Below, one piece after another: positions 22,905 to 34,675 of a DNA stretch of 64,000 nt. Under the pieces are notes generated by a model. It was given only the letters and a program-made list of their open reading frames with translations, had not been told where the DNA came from and searched no databases. Both the position numbers and the translations under genes were made by a program. The stretch lies in the NCBI GenBank assembly GCA_948567375.1, contig CAOYZS010000005.1, positions 310,001 to 374,000 on the forward strand, in the 5' to 3' direction. Numbering within the stretch: the first letter of the stretch is position 1; each line of letters starts with the position of its first letter. This stretch comes from Lunularia cruciata (Eukaryota > Streptophyta > Marchantiopsida > Lunulariales > Lunulariaceae).

Positions 22905-23290
22905 CAAAGTCATCAATAAAGACTTCCACAAATTTCCATAAATCTTAAAAATTTGCATTCATCATCAATTGGAAAGTAGCTAGACCATTACACAACTTGA
23001 AGGGCATTTGATTATCAACAAAAGTGCCCCAATTGGTGGTGAATGTGGTTTTAACCTTGTCTTCTTCTCAAATAGATACTTGATTATAGCCTGAAAATCC
23101 ATCCAAAAAACTATAGCAAGGATGACCAACTACTTGGTCCAGAATTATATCAGTAAATGACAAAGGATGATGATCCTTCCTCTTAATTGTGTTTAGCTTG
23201 CTGACATCTTGGCACACATGAATCTTCTCAATCTTCTTCTTTGGAACAATGACAATGGGAGAAACCCACTCACTACTGAAGACAAAGAAA
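22905..23290 (-). pseudogene. G1 reverse transcriptase, Ty3/gypsy, cut at the catalytic FIDDF motif
   Basis: The minus strand reads SEWVSPIVIVPKKKIEKI, HVCQDVSKLNTIKRKDHHPL, CYSFLDGFSGYNQVSI, TTNWGTFVDNQMPFKLCNG and VEVFIDDF, the conserved Ty3/gypsy RT blocks in order. The FIDDF motif (YxDD box of RT, here with Ile) lies at 22,906-22,920, and the frame ends there because A7's LTR end abuts it. A TGA and frameshifts show it is dead. RNase H and integrase, expected downstream, are missing. The block set and the tRNA-Asp-like primer site resemble the Athila/Tat group; that placement is tentative. Confidence 0.85.
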
Positions 23291-23880
23291 GATTATTCCA
23301 GCCACTAAGTACTTATTGATTTCATCTTTCACTAAAGCGAGTACTTTGAGTTCATGTGATATTGTCTTTGCTAAACTAGAATTGCACTTTCAACAAGATC
23401 AATCTTATGTTCCCCAAATTTTTTGGGAATTCCTTGCATTTGATTGATAGTCTAGGTGAATATATCCTAGTACTCAAAGAACAAGGTAGTGTATCCTATC
23501 AACTCGTCTGAAGTGACTATATTTGAAAATTTCAAAATTCTGCCTTTGGACAAGACTACATCTTGAGAGTCATCAGGGTTGATAGCTCCTTAAACATGGT
23601 TGACTCAGCTCAACCCAGTTATATGGAGTTCAAATCCCTTTTCCTCCAAATCGTTTTCACCCAAGGTGATGTCATAGGGATCTTTGTCTTTGACCTCTAC
23701 CTCGTAGCACTCCAAGTAATTAACTTGGACTTCTTCATTTGAGTCATTGAAGACAAAGATGATGGATCTTCAGATTCATCTTTGTCTTCTAACAACATTC
23801 ATTCTCCAAGGTGGAGAACCTTTGTTCAACTCACCGTCACCGGCTTTTGGTCCTCAAAGATGTCCTTTAACCTCAACTTC
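23291..23880 (-). pseudogene. G1 protease-RT linker
   Basis: Heavily decayed linker between protease and RT. The minus strand retains CKEFPKNLGNIRLILLKVQF just upstream of RT, a position where gypsy pol genes have the segment leading into the first RT block. There are many stops. No other domain is visible. Confidence 0.5.
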
Positions 23881-24260
23881 TATTGGTGCCAATCCACAAT
23901 AACTTGAGTGATGTATAACCAAGGACCTCTGATCAACAATGGATTACTAGTCTTTTTCATTGGTTTGAACATGATGTAATTCAACTTAAATGGCACTCCA
24001 CTGATGATCATAGCAATGTTTGACAACATGCCCAAAGGTCATCTCCAAGGTTGATCTGCAAACTTCAACATTTGGGGTGTAGGTTCAAATGTCTAATACC
24101 CCAATCTATCCGCTGTATCTTTTATCATCACATTCACACCTCAACCCGAGTCAATGGGTATAAATGTTATATGCATCCCCTAATCTCCACATCCAGTTTA
24201 AGAGATCCCAAATCTTCTTGTTTAATACAATAAATGGCAGGCAATTCTTTCTTGGTCATC
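23881..24260 (-). pseudogene. G1 aspartic protease
   Basis: The minus strand reads FIPIDSG, one stop, then GVNVMIKDTADRLGY: the D-S-G active site of a retroelement aspartic protease (24,144-24,152) and the following conserved N-V-M stretch. Further on, NPLLIRGPWLYITQVIVDWHQ matches the C-terminal protease region of plant gypsy elements (xxGRPWL-type block). The order gag-protease-RT is that of Ty3/gypsy. It is non-functional because of stops and frameshifts. Confidence 0.75.
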
Positions 24261-24970
24261 ACCCTTACTTTCTTGAGGGCCATACTTAGTTGCTTCTTAT
24301 ATAGCTTGTTGTCCTCTCATAGTTGGCCTAGGTAGATGCCAAATCTGCCACAATGTTGTAATGCCAAATCTGTCATATTGTAGTACTACTCCAAGTTCCA
24401 CCTTCTTGCCCTTTGTTTTTGGATTCAAGGTTCTCTCCTTCTCTAGCCTTTCTTCAAAATGTTGTAGGATAATAGCTAGAGTACCAACAGTTTGAACCCA
24501 AAATTCTTCAGGGTTTACCTACCTTGGCTTGTATGAGATCCTCTAATTTGGATTGCATGTCTGCCAGAAAAATCGGAGGCTTAGTCATTTCTTGAGTCCA
24601 TTGTACTACCTCTTGTATCTCTTTTTGCAAGGCTTTGGCCTTAGATTTAGCCAAGATCTTCTCTTCATTTAAAGATAAGATTGCTTAGGGCCAACGTCTC
24701 TTCACCTTTCTAGAAGATGAAGAAGTGGTACTCACTTCTTTAGGATCGTGCTTCTTTTTCCTTGAGCATGTTTCAACTCATAATACCTCAAGATCCAGCC
24801 ATTCCTATTCTGGAGCCGGCCTTCCTCCTTGAGGCCTCTCTTCTTCCAAAGTTATACAATTTATAGTGGCCTCTCCTTTGGACTGAAGTGCAGCAAGCTC
24901 AAAAGGAGTCTGTATTCTCAAGTGCAGCATGTCAGTAGGAGTCATATTTCACATGAGATTTTGGGTTGGG
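24261..24970 (-). pseudogene. G1 gag-protease spacer
   Basis: Decayed sequence between nucleocapsid and protease. The minus strand is lysine- and glutamate-rich with short frames. I see no domain. It is expected as linker by position. Confidence 0.35.
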
Positions 24971-26463
24971 TGGTTGAGGACATTGACATCCAACATGGTC
25001 TGACCCTTTACAATTTCCACAAAGTGAAACATACCTAATCGGCCGCCTCAGCTCAGGACAATTTGGAGACCAATAGCCCATAGAGCTACAATTGTAACAT
25101 GCCCTTGGGCAACATTTTGAGGCCTATTTTGGTTACATATTGGCGGTCTTTGTTGAGGAGCACTATTGTTATACCTTAGTCCATACCTCAGATCTTGATA
25201 CGATGTGCTTGCTTGAGGTTGTACCTCTTGTGTTTGGTACACTGCCTCTTCTTCCTCATTTTGATCGCAACTTAGGATCCAATCAATCCACTACACTGGA
25301 AATGCAGTTTGGGCTTAACACTTTGAATTAGCATGGCCTAACTAGCCACACACAATGCACCATACATTTGGTCTTCCAAATGAACATTTCTTTGGTACTT
25401 TGTCCCAATCATTTGGATCTTAAAATGTACAAACTCTTTAATAAGAGTCTTCAGCGTAGTGTCAATCTTATTTACACCTTAGTTGGGGGTGTCAATACTC
25501 TCTTTCCTCCTTGCCTTTTTATTCTTCTTGGCTTTGAATCTCCTTTGGATTCCAAAGAAGAAATAGAAGACATGGAGGCTTCTTCCAAAGAAGAGAAGGT
25601 ATTGTGAGAAGCTTTACATTTGGTCTTCTTGCCTTTCTTCTCTTGATTTCTTTGGTTACTAGAAGAGTGAGAGTGAGCCACCTCGTATTGGGCAATGTGT
25701 TTGAGTACCTTGTTTAGGGAAGTTACATTCCTCTCCCTAGCAAAGATGCATATCTTTGTGACAAACTACCAAGGAACCAAGTAATGGCTTGGGCATTGGA
25801 GTAACTCACCACATTGGATTGCTTAAGCTCTTGGTTCAATAAGGCCATGAACCGCTCAAAGTAGTCTCTTTACTTCTCCTTCTTTCCTTGTTCCAAATCA
25901 TTGAGTGCCATGAAGACACTCATATCATAATCAACTTCTTGGAATCATTCCAAGAAGTTGTTTCACAAGTCTACCCAGTAGACTAGTCTGAACTCCTTTT
26001 GGGTTACATGAGTGTACCAACTCCTTGCATTCTTTCAAAGTAGACTTGGGAAAATCTGCAACCAATCAATAGAGTCATATTCCTTATTGGCAAAGGAGAT
26101 GATTTTGGATTCCTTGATGAATTCATCAAGATCTTTGTCTTGTTCCGTCCCCTTATACTTTTGGTATGCATGTTTAGTGATGGGTAATAAAGTCATCCTA
26201 TAACTCTGAGGGGTAGGTCACAATAGTGTGGAACTTGATGGACCCAAGCTATTGGCTGGTGATTTGGCATAAGTGTCAACCCAAGGGTTCCAATTCTCCA
26301 AATTCAAAACTTGGTCTTCATAGACAAGTTCTTCTTCAAAAGGTATGGCAATGTCAACCCAAGTTGGAGAAAGAGGTTCAATATCATCAGATGGCTCTTT
26401 AAGATCCCTTTGAGCTAGTCGAGGAATTGTGTGTAAGATATATTGACACTCTTCTTCTGTCAA
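24971..26463 (-). pseudogene. G1 Gag with two zinc knuckles
   Basis: A frame starting near 26,463 (MTEEECQYILHTIPRLAQRD) is followed by a Gag core with DLDEFIKESKIISFANKEY, DWLQIFPSLL, ARSWYTHV and KEFRLVYWVDL, the W..IFP / A..WY pattern of the retrotransposon Gag domain. The nucleocapsid end has a degenerate knuckle C-x2-C-x4-Y-x4-C (CYNCSSMGYWSPNC, 25,058-25,099) with Tyr in place of His, then a perfect C-x2-C-x4-H-x4-C (CGNCKGSDHVGCQC, 24,980-25,021). Stops and frameshifts break it. Gag coats the RNA in virus-like particles in the cytoplasm. Its N-terminus is paralleled at 58.6-58.93 kb after A22. Confidence 0.8.
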
Positions 26464-26863
26464 AATTTTGCCATCTTCTCACGGATGAATTCTTTTATGA
26501 AACCAACTCCCTTGATAGCTTTAGAGGAAGTCGGTGTATTGGGTCACAACGAATATGTTTGTCCACTTGTGTCTTTCTTCTTCTTGGGATTTGGAGATGC
26601 AAAGAAGAACTCACCACCGAACTTCATGTTTCCTTTTTTTGAGGTCCTTCAATGCTTCTTGAACTTCATGAAGAAGTTATAAACCTAATGCCTCCTTTTC
26701 AGATTTGTCATTGGTGGATTGGCTCTTCTAACTTTCTTCTCTTCATGATGCAAAGTTTATTTATAAGCTCTCTCTTCCTATTGCTCTCTCAATGCAAACA
26801 TTCATATTTGCTGGACACTTAGTGTAAGATTCAATTTCAAATTCTTCCACTCTTGAGATTTGT
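26464..26863 (-). other. G1 leader and Gag N-terminal region
   Basis: Region between the primer-binding site and Gag on the minus strand. It shares leader sequence with 48.72-48.87 kb and 58.43-58.58 kb (GATACAAATCT...GTGGAAGAAT, GAATGT.TGCAT.GAGAG), and Gag N-terminal sequence with 58.6-58.93 kb. This shared leader ties all three loci to one family. Confidence 0.7.
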
Positions 26864-26882
26864 ATCCTCAGTAGCAATGTCA
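26864..26882 (-). promoter_or_regulatory. Primer-binding site of G1, decayed tRNA-Asp type
   Basis: The minus strand reads TGACATTGCTACTGAGGAT, 7 bases inside the A8 LTR end. It is a decayed form of TGGCGCCGTTGCCGGGGAT, the complement of the plant tRNA-Asp 3' end. Position and the better-kept versions at 48.87 and 58.41 kb support the call. Confidence 0.65.
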
Positions 26883-26889
26883 AAAATCA

Positions 26890-29170
26890 TGTGACAACCC
26901 AACAAGTATCACTTTTGCGGTAATCAGTAAGTAATAGTCTGTTCCTACGGAGATACAATTCAGAACTAGTCAAATGCAAAGTAAAATGTCACCAATTGGT
27001 TCTTCTTGAATTTAGTCTTTCATGTAAAAACCACACCTAGAAGAGAGTAACAAGTGCTCAATTCACAATCTTGTCACAAATCACAACACCCATAATCATT
27101 AATCTCAATCTCTTTCCAATTCAGCTTCAATTGTGATGATTTAGTTCTCCAAAGAAGGCTACTTCACTACAAAATGACTTTGCCTCATAGTTGTGTTCCA
27201 TCCCTCCATAGAAGGCACAACTTCCTCAACTTGCTTTGCATCAATCCAATATTGCACTCACAATTGTAGAATACTACCTACACTACAAATCCTTATAGAT
27301 CTTTCAAGGCATTGCTTCAATTGCCATCCACTCAGGATCAAACAACCAAAATGAAATCAGATATGCAAAATCCAATATCTAACAAGCTCACTAACTTGCA
27401 CTTTGAAATTCTCCAAGCACTCACAAACTCACACACACAGTTGATACTTGGAATTAAGCTGAAATGACAAGCATTGAGTTACAACACTTTGCTATACTCA
27501 ACTTGAAATAAAAAAAATATGAATATTGAACAACAAAACATTGCAAATGATTACTTTAAATAGGTAGAGCACTTGACAATTATCTAACTAAATACCATTT
27601 CCTAACAGTCTCTAGATCCAAAATGGCAACCCACTCTTCATATCTATTGATTCAAATCTCAAATCAATTATGAATTTTACAATGATGTCTACCTCTTCTC
27701 CAACTTCTACTACTGCCAAATCTTCTTCTACTTCAATCACCTCTTCAGTCTGAATTGAAATTGAAGTCATGGGTAATCTATCTACATCCTTATTCTCTAA
27801 CCCAATATCTTCAATGCCTCAAATAGCTCAGTTGAAGACACTTGCACTCCTACTTCTAGTACTTCATATCAACTTTTCTTGTTCTCCTTACTCCAAAGCT
27901 CATCTAACTCACATCTAGGTAAATCTTATATGAGACAAACCTTGTCTCCTATCTCTAAAATTTTCCTATCTACTCTCTCTCTCTCAAGCAATCAACAATT
28001 TGTTCATATTTGTGTCTTTTTCTTTCTTCTTCCTGGTCTCTTGCACTAACAATTTCAACTTGTGTAGTCTGGCTTCCTCCCACTGAACTTCAGCCAAAGT
28101 ATTGAGCATCTCTCTTACCCTCACAATCACTTTAGTTTCCATCTCCAACTTACTCTTTTCTTCACACTCTTTCTCTCTCCCTACAACTCCTCCAGATATA
28201 TCTGCAACTCAATTTCAAACTCTACTTTTAGTGCTTCCTTCTCCTGCACATGTTGACCAAGTTGAGCTTCCATGCTTCTGATCAACCCTCTTAATCTTTC
28301 TTCTTCTTGATTTCTTATTGTCAATTCATGTTGCCAAGCTTGATCCTTCTTTGCCGCCCTCAACTTTAACCTCTCCAACACTTGCTCCATTACTGTTGTG
28401 ATAGCTTTTGAATGTATGACTTCAACTTGGGCTTAATCAAATTCCACCTTTGACTTCTCAGTTGATGCCTTCTACTTTTGCAATTCTTCAACTTGCCTTT
28501 CAATCTTATCCCTTTGCTTCACAAATTCTTTGTGCAGATTGTTGAAAATTTTCCTCCAAAGTATTGCATCCACCTAAAGTTCTTTGGCTTCTTCTTCTCC
28601 TTGGGTTAACTTCTTCTTTAACTCCAAGATCTCTTCACTCCAATATGTCACTACTTGCAGTTCATCCTGCACTTCAAGATGATCTTTCTTCAACTCTACC
28701 TTCTACTTCTGCAATTGCAATAACAATGGACATACAATCTTTGATAAGTACGCTATTGAATCAACAACCTCCTCTTTGTCATTGTCTTTGTACTCAGCTT
28801 TGACAAGCTCTTCTTTGACCAGTGTCTTACCCCAAAGTCTTGGTCTTCTCACCTTCAGAGTAACTACTTCCAAGCTTTCTTCATCTTCATCCGCTTTAAT
28901 TACTTTGCTCGGTCCTTAAGGTACAAGCTGCATACTTCTCTTCAACCTCATCCCTCACTAGATTTCCAACCTTGGCCTTCTTCTTGGTGTTCTTCTATCT
29001 CCATTGCAAGCAATTCCAAACAAGGAATATCTCCACCTTCCATATGATCAATCACCGCATGGAATTCCTAATCTTCCTCTTCATCATCTTTCTCCCCCAT
29101 CTGCTGGACTTTGGGTTCTCCATCACTCTCATTGTTGGATTCTCCACTTCACAACGTGATTTTTGCCTCT
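26890..29170 (-). mobile_element. A8: 5' LTR of G1 (partial)
   Basis: It begins TGTGACAACCC next to the primer site, so it is the 5' LTR of the gag-protease-RT element on its left. It contains R-U5 and the coiled-coil and acidic parts of a U3 ORF (about 27.68-29.17 kb; ATKKDQAWQHELTIRNQEEE-like heptads). The G2a element's LTR B1 interrupts it at about 29,171, and the LTR start is not recovered. It shows directly that the 5' LTR of the gag-pol element carries the U3 ORF. Confidence 0.8.
27680..29170 (-). pseudogene. U3 ORF of A8, partial
   Basis: Middle and C-terminal parts of the U3 ORF with many stops. Visible patches are RAAKKDQAWQHELTIRNQEE, RGLIRSMEAQLGQHVQEKEA and an acidic stretch near 29.05-29.15 kb. 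It belongs to the diverged subfamily of A2, A4 and A13. Identification rests on parallel order with better copies. Confidence 0.6.
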
Positions 29171-29346
29171 TGGCGTGAGTATATACATCACTACACAACA
29201 TACATTGTTGTCAACATTATACACTATAGACACATAACTCACACATAAGTCATACATAGACTCGAAAGTGCCAGAATTAATCAGTTTGTTTACACCACTC
29301 GAATCAAATCAACTCAGATTAGTACTTGATCTATCACTCTATACAC
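29171..29346 (-). mobile_element. LTR B1 of gypsy G2a, left part
   Basis: On the plus strand this is the left end of the G2a LTR (GTATATACATCACTACACAAC...). It is interrupted by A9 in the sequence CTCTATACACTG and resumes at 31,214. On the minus strand it is the 3' end of the 3' LTR, since integrase and the polypurine tract lie to the right. Confidence 0.75.
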
Positions 29347-31213
29347 TATGACAACCCAACATCAGGTAATCAGGTAAGTAAGTTTGTTCCGGCAGAGATA
29401 CTAGTCAAAAATGTCCAAATACAAAGCAAACAATAACAATGTAGTTCTTCTTGGGTTCTTCTTTAATCTCTTAGGTAGAAACCACACCTAGAAGAGAGTA
29501 ACAAGCACTAATTTGCAGTCTCATCACAAATTAACATTGCTTAATCACAACTCCTTCAAATCTTTCCATACAATCTTGATTGTGATGATTCAATCTCTCA
29601 TGAAAATGGCACTTCAATGCAAAACAACTTTACCTCAAAATTGTGTTCCACCTCTCCATTGAAGGCACAACTTCCTTGATCTAAATTGCTTCACATCAAC
29701 ACTGCACTACACTCACAAATGCAGAATACTACCAACACTACAATTCCTCTCAGATCTGTCAAGACTTTGCTTTGATTGCACTTCACTCAGGATCAAACAC
29801 ATAGAATGGAGATCATGGCTACAAAATCCAACATCTAACAACCACACTTATTTGCACTTTGAAATTCTCCAAACACTCACAAACACACACAATGTTGATA
29901 CTTGGAATCAAGCTCAAGCAACGAGCACTAAAATCAACACTTCACTTTATCTATTCTCAAAAATAATGAGCATTGAACAACATTTTCCTACAAATGCCTC
30001 CTTTAAATCGGCAAAGCTCTCGACTGTTATCTAACAACTATACCATTTCCTAACAACTCTTCCTACTTGTAGATCCAAAATGACAATGCACCTCTTCATA
30101 TTTGCCTCTTCAAATCTCAAAACTGTTACTACTCCGATCCCATGTCAACTTCTTCCTCGGCTTCCAATCCCAATGATCTTCCTATCACTTCTCCTTCTTC
30201 AGGTATATCTGATTCTACCAAATCCTTCACTATTTCTACTACTTCTTCACTCAGATCCGCAATTACACTAATAGGCAATCTATCTAACTCTTTTTCTCCC
30301 AACCCACTCTTCTCTAATGTCCCAAATATCAAATCCAAAGACACATGCACTCTTACTTCTGCAACTTTAGGTCTAACTACTATCAATTCCTTCGCTAATT
30401 CTATTATGTACTCATCAAAAATTGTAATTGAAAGCATGGGTACACTATCTACGCCTTCAATTTGCAACCCACTTTCCCCTAATCACTCATGTTACTGACC
30501 CAAAGACACTTACTATCTAATCTTGCACTTCAGGTTTATTCATTACTGCTACTTCTCCGCGAATCTATCTTATCTTCAATCAGAACTGAAATTGAAGTCA
30601 TGGGTATCCTAACTATCTTCTTTCTCTATCCTAACTATTTCAGGTGCTTTAGATATTTGACCCAAATACTTCTACATCAGATGTTTGACTATCCTGGATT
30701 GAATCACATTTGTCTTGAGGCAAAGTCTTTAGACCCAAAGTCATGTAAAACTGAAATCCAAAGTCGTATAAACCCGAAGACACCAACCCAAGGACATTAA
30801 ACTACTTTGTACATCTACTCTCTAAACTTCACATGCTTGTAAATTTTGCTACAGACCTCCAAACTTTGAGATTTTGGTGGCAATGGAAAGCCCTAAACAA
30901 GACACTTCCAGAAAAATATAGCACATATGATTTGGACTTTTTGTCAATGAGATACAGCCCCCGCAAGAATCCCAACATGTAACTTCCATTCCTCCTTCGA
31001 GTGTGCACTCCTTCAACGTCTGATCCAAGTTTTTTCTCTCTCTGACATGAAGTAAGCTTCTTTGGGTCTGATTCAATCTGAGTCCTTCTTCCAATATGAA
31101 GTTGACTTCCTCAGGCTTGATCAAAACATAGGTTTCCACTCATTTCTTCTCCATTTGCTTTCAGCAAGGCACTTCTTCAAAACTCGTCTAAAATGAAAAA
31201 TGCGGGTACCACA
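29347..31213 (-). mobile_element. A9: short solo LTR of family A, 1.87 kb, TSD TACAC
   Basis: It starts TATGACAACCC and ends GGTACCACA. TACAC at 29,342-29,346 recurs at 31,214-31,218. It lies inside LTR B1. The U3 ORF is reduced to its C-terminal 110 or so codons. The rest of U3 is replaced by about 700 bp of decayed sequence shared with A10 and A12, so a short-LTR subfamily exists. Confidence 0.92.
30129..30467 (-). pseudogene. U3 ORF of A9, C-terminal remnant (112 codons open)
   Basis: This open stretch ends with the family tail: LEKSGLGEKELDRLPIS, then EEGEVIGRSLGLEAEEEVDMGSE-type sequence before the stop at 30,129. It is of the second sequence type, shared with A12 and A24. Residues before it (SVPMLSITIFDEY) are specific to the short LTRs. 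No coiled-coil core or N-terminal block remains. Confidence 0.7.
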
Positions 31214-31708
31214 TACACTGCCAACAGTTGGGCACTTATTATAGTCAAGCCACATCCACTCTAGCTAAGAGAATCCAGGTGATGCTCTCAAGCCTTTGTC
31301 CACCATAGCCAAGAACTCGAGGGCTCAACATTAGAGAAGTAAGCTCTCTGGTGTTGCACTTCAAAGATATACCCCTAGGCTTGAGCTAGGTCTGAAACCC
31401 TAATGGTCCCATTGATGGCACACCCAATGGTGCAAAGGGTGCAAAGTGATGGTGGGCCCCACCATGAAGTCAGTACCCCAAACACAAAATCTGACCGTCG
31501 GAAAGTAGTCTATGAGTGATTGCTAAAATACCTCTAATACCACCATCATTGCAACTCTAGTGTCCAAGCAATCTAAATGCAACACTACAAATGGTATGAT
31601 AGTTAGCATGCATATATACATTGCTACATAACATACATCATTGTCAACATCGTACACTATAGGCACATAACTCACACACAAGTCATCCATAGACTCTAAA
31701 GTGCCACA
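31214..31708 (-). mobile_element. LTR B1 of gypsy G2a, right part
   Basis: Remainder of the G2a 3' LTR after the A9 insertion. It ends (LTR start, minus strand) TGTGGCACTTTAGAG at 31,708. The first 100 bp of the LTR at 31,612-31,708 are repeated, diverged, at the other end (29,176-29,275). LTR B2 has the same arrangement, so the duplication is ancestral. Total length without A9 is about 0.67 kb. Confidence 0.75.
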
Positions 31709-31721
31709 ATTGCTCCCCTAG
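31709..31721 (-). promoter_or_regulatory. Polypurine tract of G2a
   Basis: The minus strand reads CTAGGGGAGCAAT directly before the LTR start. The same position in G2b reads CTAGGGGGATGAT. The place and G-run fit plus-strand priming of an LTR element. Confidence 0.55.
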
Positions 31722-31881
31722 TTGGCAGTTAGGTCCCTCTAGATAGCCATCTATTCCAAGTATATGGTATACCCTATGATGGGCAAAGATCAAGAAGCCA
31801 AGTGCTATTGAGCCCCATTGTTAGTCGCCTGTCTACAATCTATACCATAAAAAGGATGAACTAGCTATAGGTCAAGTTCAT
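31722..31881. other. G2a 3' untranslated spacer
   Basis: Non-coding stretch between the PHD-finger end and the polypurine tract. It is closely paralleled at 59.61-59.82 kb in G2b (shared words: CCAAGTATATGGTATACCCTA, AACTAGCTATAGGTCAAGT). Confidence 0.6.
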
Positions 31882-32229
31882 CTAAGACATAACCACTATC
31901 CCTAAGGAACCATTGAGGGGGGGAGTCATACATGCCATATGCCATCCTCTCAAATAGCTATCACACACTAACATAATAGTAGCTCTACCAGAAGAGCCAC
32001 ATAATATACATCTCAAGCCTACAAGTACAAGTGCCAAGCTTGGGTGCATGGTGCCATCGATGTTTGGGAGGTGGCATGGCACACAATATTGCACACATGA
32101 TCTTTCCAAACAACACCATCACATGCTTCCCACACAAGGACTCCAAATGGCAAAACCTGTGCACTCTCAAAATATCAAGTGTTGTTGGTGTTGTCTATTG
32201 TAGATATATATAGTCACCTTGATGAAATC
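31882..32229 (-). pseudogene. G2a Pol C-terminus with PHD finger
   Basis: The minus strand first carries the integrase tail (NCVPCHLPNIDGTM in the better G2b copy; CVPCHLPNIDGTMHPSLAL here). It then has a PHD-type Cys/His cluster: C-x2-C (CILC), CDSY, then GWHMACMTPPL. In a PHD finger (Cys4-His-Cys3) the pattern is CxxC...C(D)xxC...H..C followed by W-C-P-x-C. Here the fourth Cys is Tyr (CDSC in G2b) and the last pair is lost. PHD fingers bind histone H3 tails, so a role in choosing chromatin targets is a reasonable inference. The frame is broken upstream. Confidence 0.7.
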
Positions 32230-32984
32230 AACGGATTGAAGGTATATAACCTCCTCCTCAAAAAGTAGCATAAAATTAGGTATCCTTATGCTGAGCAATC
32301 ACCTAGTTCTCAAAGGCTATTGGCATCACTCTCTGAAAGATCTCTACTTATTGAGAACATGCGCTCATCCATACATTTGGATCATCCAAGTCCAAAACTA
32401 CAATAGCATCTCAACAAATGAGTGCAGGTAAATTAGGATCTTGTCCATGAGTAGAAAGTAAGGAGAGAAGGATGCTAAGGAGGCTTGCTAGTTAAACCAA
32501 TAGCCCATGGTCAACCAAGGTAATTAGAGATCCCAATCTCCCAAGTGGCCTCTTTGCAAACCATACTTTCTCAATCCTCTCTTCACTGTCTAGACCACTC
32601 TCTCTGCTAAACCATCTGCCTCAGAGCAATCTTGGGAGGTAGTACAATGATCAATCAAAGCCTTGTCACACAAGACCTATACTCCCCCAAGAACTCTATA
32701 CCTTAATCAGTCAAAACTTTAATTGGTGCACCAAAATGACTAAGAACCCAATTTAGGAAGGAATAAGCCATCCCTTCATTGGACTTGTCAGGAAGTGCTA
32801 CCAACTCAATCCACTTGAAGAAGTGCTCCACTATCACCAAAACATACACAATGATGTCTCACAATCAACAACATAGGTCTAGTGAAGTCCAAAATCCAAT
32901 GGTAACCCAATCCCGTAATAGGTAATGGGTGTAACTATGGCATGGGAGCATTGAATGATGCTCTAACTTGGTCATAAACCACAT
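32230..32984 (-). pseudogene. G2a integrase core, DDE
   Basis: Over several frames the minus strand reads VRASFNAPMP, HPLPITGLGYHWILDFTRP, SFLNWVLSHFGAPIKVLTD, a stop, GIEFLGEYRS, HCTTSQDCSEADGLAERVV, TVKRGLRKYGLQRGHLGDWD, SFSPYFLLMDKDPNLPAL and LDDPNVWMSAC. These are the Ty3/gypsy integrase blocks with D (LDF), D (LTD) and E (LAERV). Stops and frameshifts are frequent. The 5' part continues at 34,676 after the A10 insertion. This is a different element family from G1. Confidence 0.85.
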
Positions 32985-34675
32985 TTTCTTGTTTTGTTAT
33001 ATTTTGACAATGAAATGTATAGTTAAGGCAAAATTGAACCCAAATGGAGACAAAAGAAGAAGAATTGAGTCTACATGTCAAACCAAAGGAAATTGACTTC
33101 ATGTTAGAGGAAGAAGGACTTGGATTGGATCAGACCCAAAGAAGCTTACTTTGTGTTAGAGGAAGAGGAAGAAGGAGGAATGGAAGTTGCAGGTCATGAT
33201 TCTTGAGGGAGCTATATCTCATTGACAACAAGTTCAAATTAGTCTTTTGTTTAGGGCTTTCAATTGCCACCAACATCGATGAGTTTGGAGGTTTGTAGCA
33301 AAAGTTACAAGCATTTCAAGTTTCTATAATAGATGTATAGAGTAGTTGATTGACTTTGGGTTGAGGTTCTTTGGGTCCATATTACTTCAAGTCTATGTTC
33401 TTTGGGTGTAGAGACTTTGGGTCTTTATGACTTTGGGTTAGAAACTTCTTTGCCTTAGGACAAAGGTGACCAGATTTGAGGTAGTTGGACCTTGGAGTGT
33501 AGTGAAGGTGACTTTGGGGGACTTGCAAGAGGTATGATAAGAAATTAGAGTAGGAAAAGAAGATATTTAGGATACCCATGACTTCAATTTTAGTTTAGAT
33601 AGAAGATGGGATAGAAATTGAAGGAAAAGTAGCAATAATGAATGAACTCAAAGTGCAAGATCATATAATATGTATCTTTGGATCAATTTTTTGAGACATT
33701 AGAGAGGAGTGGGTCAGAAGATAAAGATGTAGATAGATTAGACATGAGTGCAATTGTAGTTTAGAGTGCAGATATAGTAGAAATAGAAAAGGAATTAGTA
33801 GTATTAGATAGACCCAAAGATATAGAAGTGCAAGAAGTTACTTTGGGTTTAGAAGACAAGGTAGAAGTAGCATTGGATCGGATTCATGACCAATTTGAGA
33901 TAGGAATCGACAGATGTGAAGAAGTGGATTGCCATTTCAGATCTGGAGATAGTTAGGAAATAGTTTAGGAAGTTAGATAACTATCAAGTAATCTTCCTAA
34001 TTAAAGGAGGCCTTTGCAATAAAATGTTGTTTATTATTCATATTCTTGAGAGTAGATAAAGCAAAGTGATGGGAAGCAATGCTCATCGCTTGAGCTTAAT
34101 TCCGAGTATCAATTCTATTTGTGTGTTTGTGAGTGTTGAGAGAAATTTGAAGTGCAAGTTAGTGTGCTTGTTGGATGTTAGATTCTACTACCTTGATCTT
34201 CATTTTGTGTGTTTGATCCTGAGTGAAGTGCAATCAAAGCAATGACTTGATAGATTTGAGAGGAATTGTAGTGTTGGTAGTATTTTGCATTTGTAAGTGA
34301 AGCATTGAGTTGTTGTGAAGCAATTTTGATTGAGGATTTTATGCTTTCAATGGAGGGGTGAAACAAAATTTTAAGGCAAAGTCATCTTACAATGAAGCAG
34401 CCATTTTAAGGAAAGACTGAATCATCACAATTGAGTTTGTTTCGATGGATTTGAATGATTTGTGACTGTGGGTGTCAAATTGTTGTGACAAGACTATGAA
34501 TCAGTGCTTGTTACTCTCTTTTCAATGTGCTTTCTACTTGAGATATTAAGACACAACCAAGAAAAACTAATTGTTACTATTTGCTTTGTATTTGACCAAT
34601 TCTGAATCATATCTCTATGGGAACAAACTATACTTACTTGATTGCCACAAAAGTGATATTTTCTATGTTGTCACA
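32985..34675 (+). mobile_element. A10: short family A LTR inside the G2a integrase, about 1.69 kb
   Basis: It ends GTTGTCACA at 34,675; the start is damaged (CACATTTTCTTG fits the start minus TGTGGTAC). The integrase sequence joins across it: ...VARC on the right with V(V/Y)DQVRASFNAP on the left. Flanks CACAT and CACAC are consistent with a 5-bp duplication with one change. The structure is that of the short subfamily (A9, A12), with only a C-terminal U3 ORF remnant near 33.69-33.88 kb. Confidence 0.75.

Noticed and set aside
7072-22909. CTTTG/CAAAG as a target duplication of the whole 7,077-22,904 block
   Set aside because: They are inverted, not direct, so they cannot be a target-site duplication; a chance match is possible.
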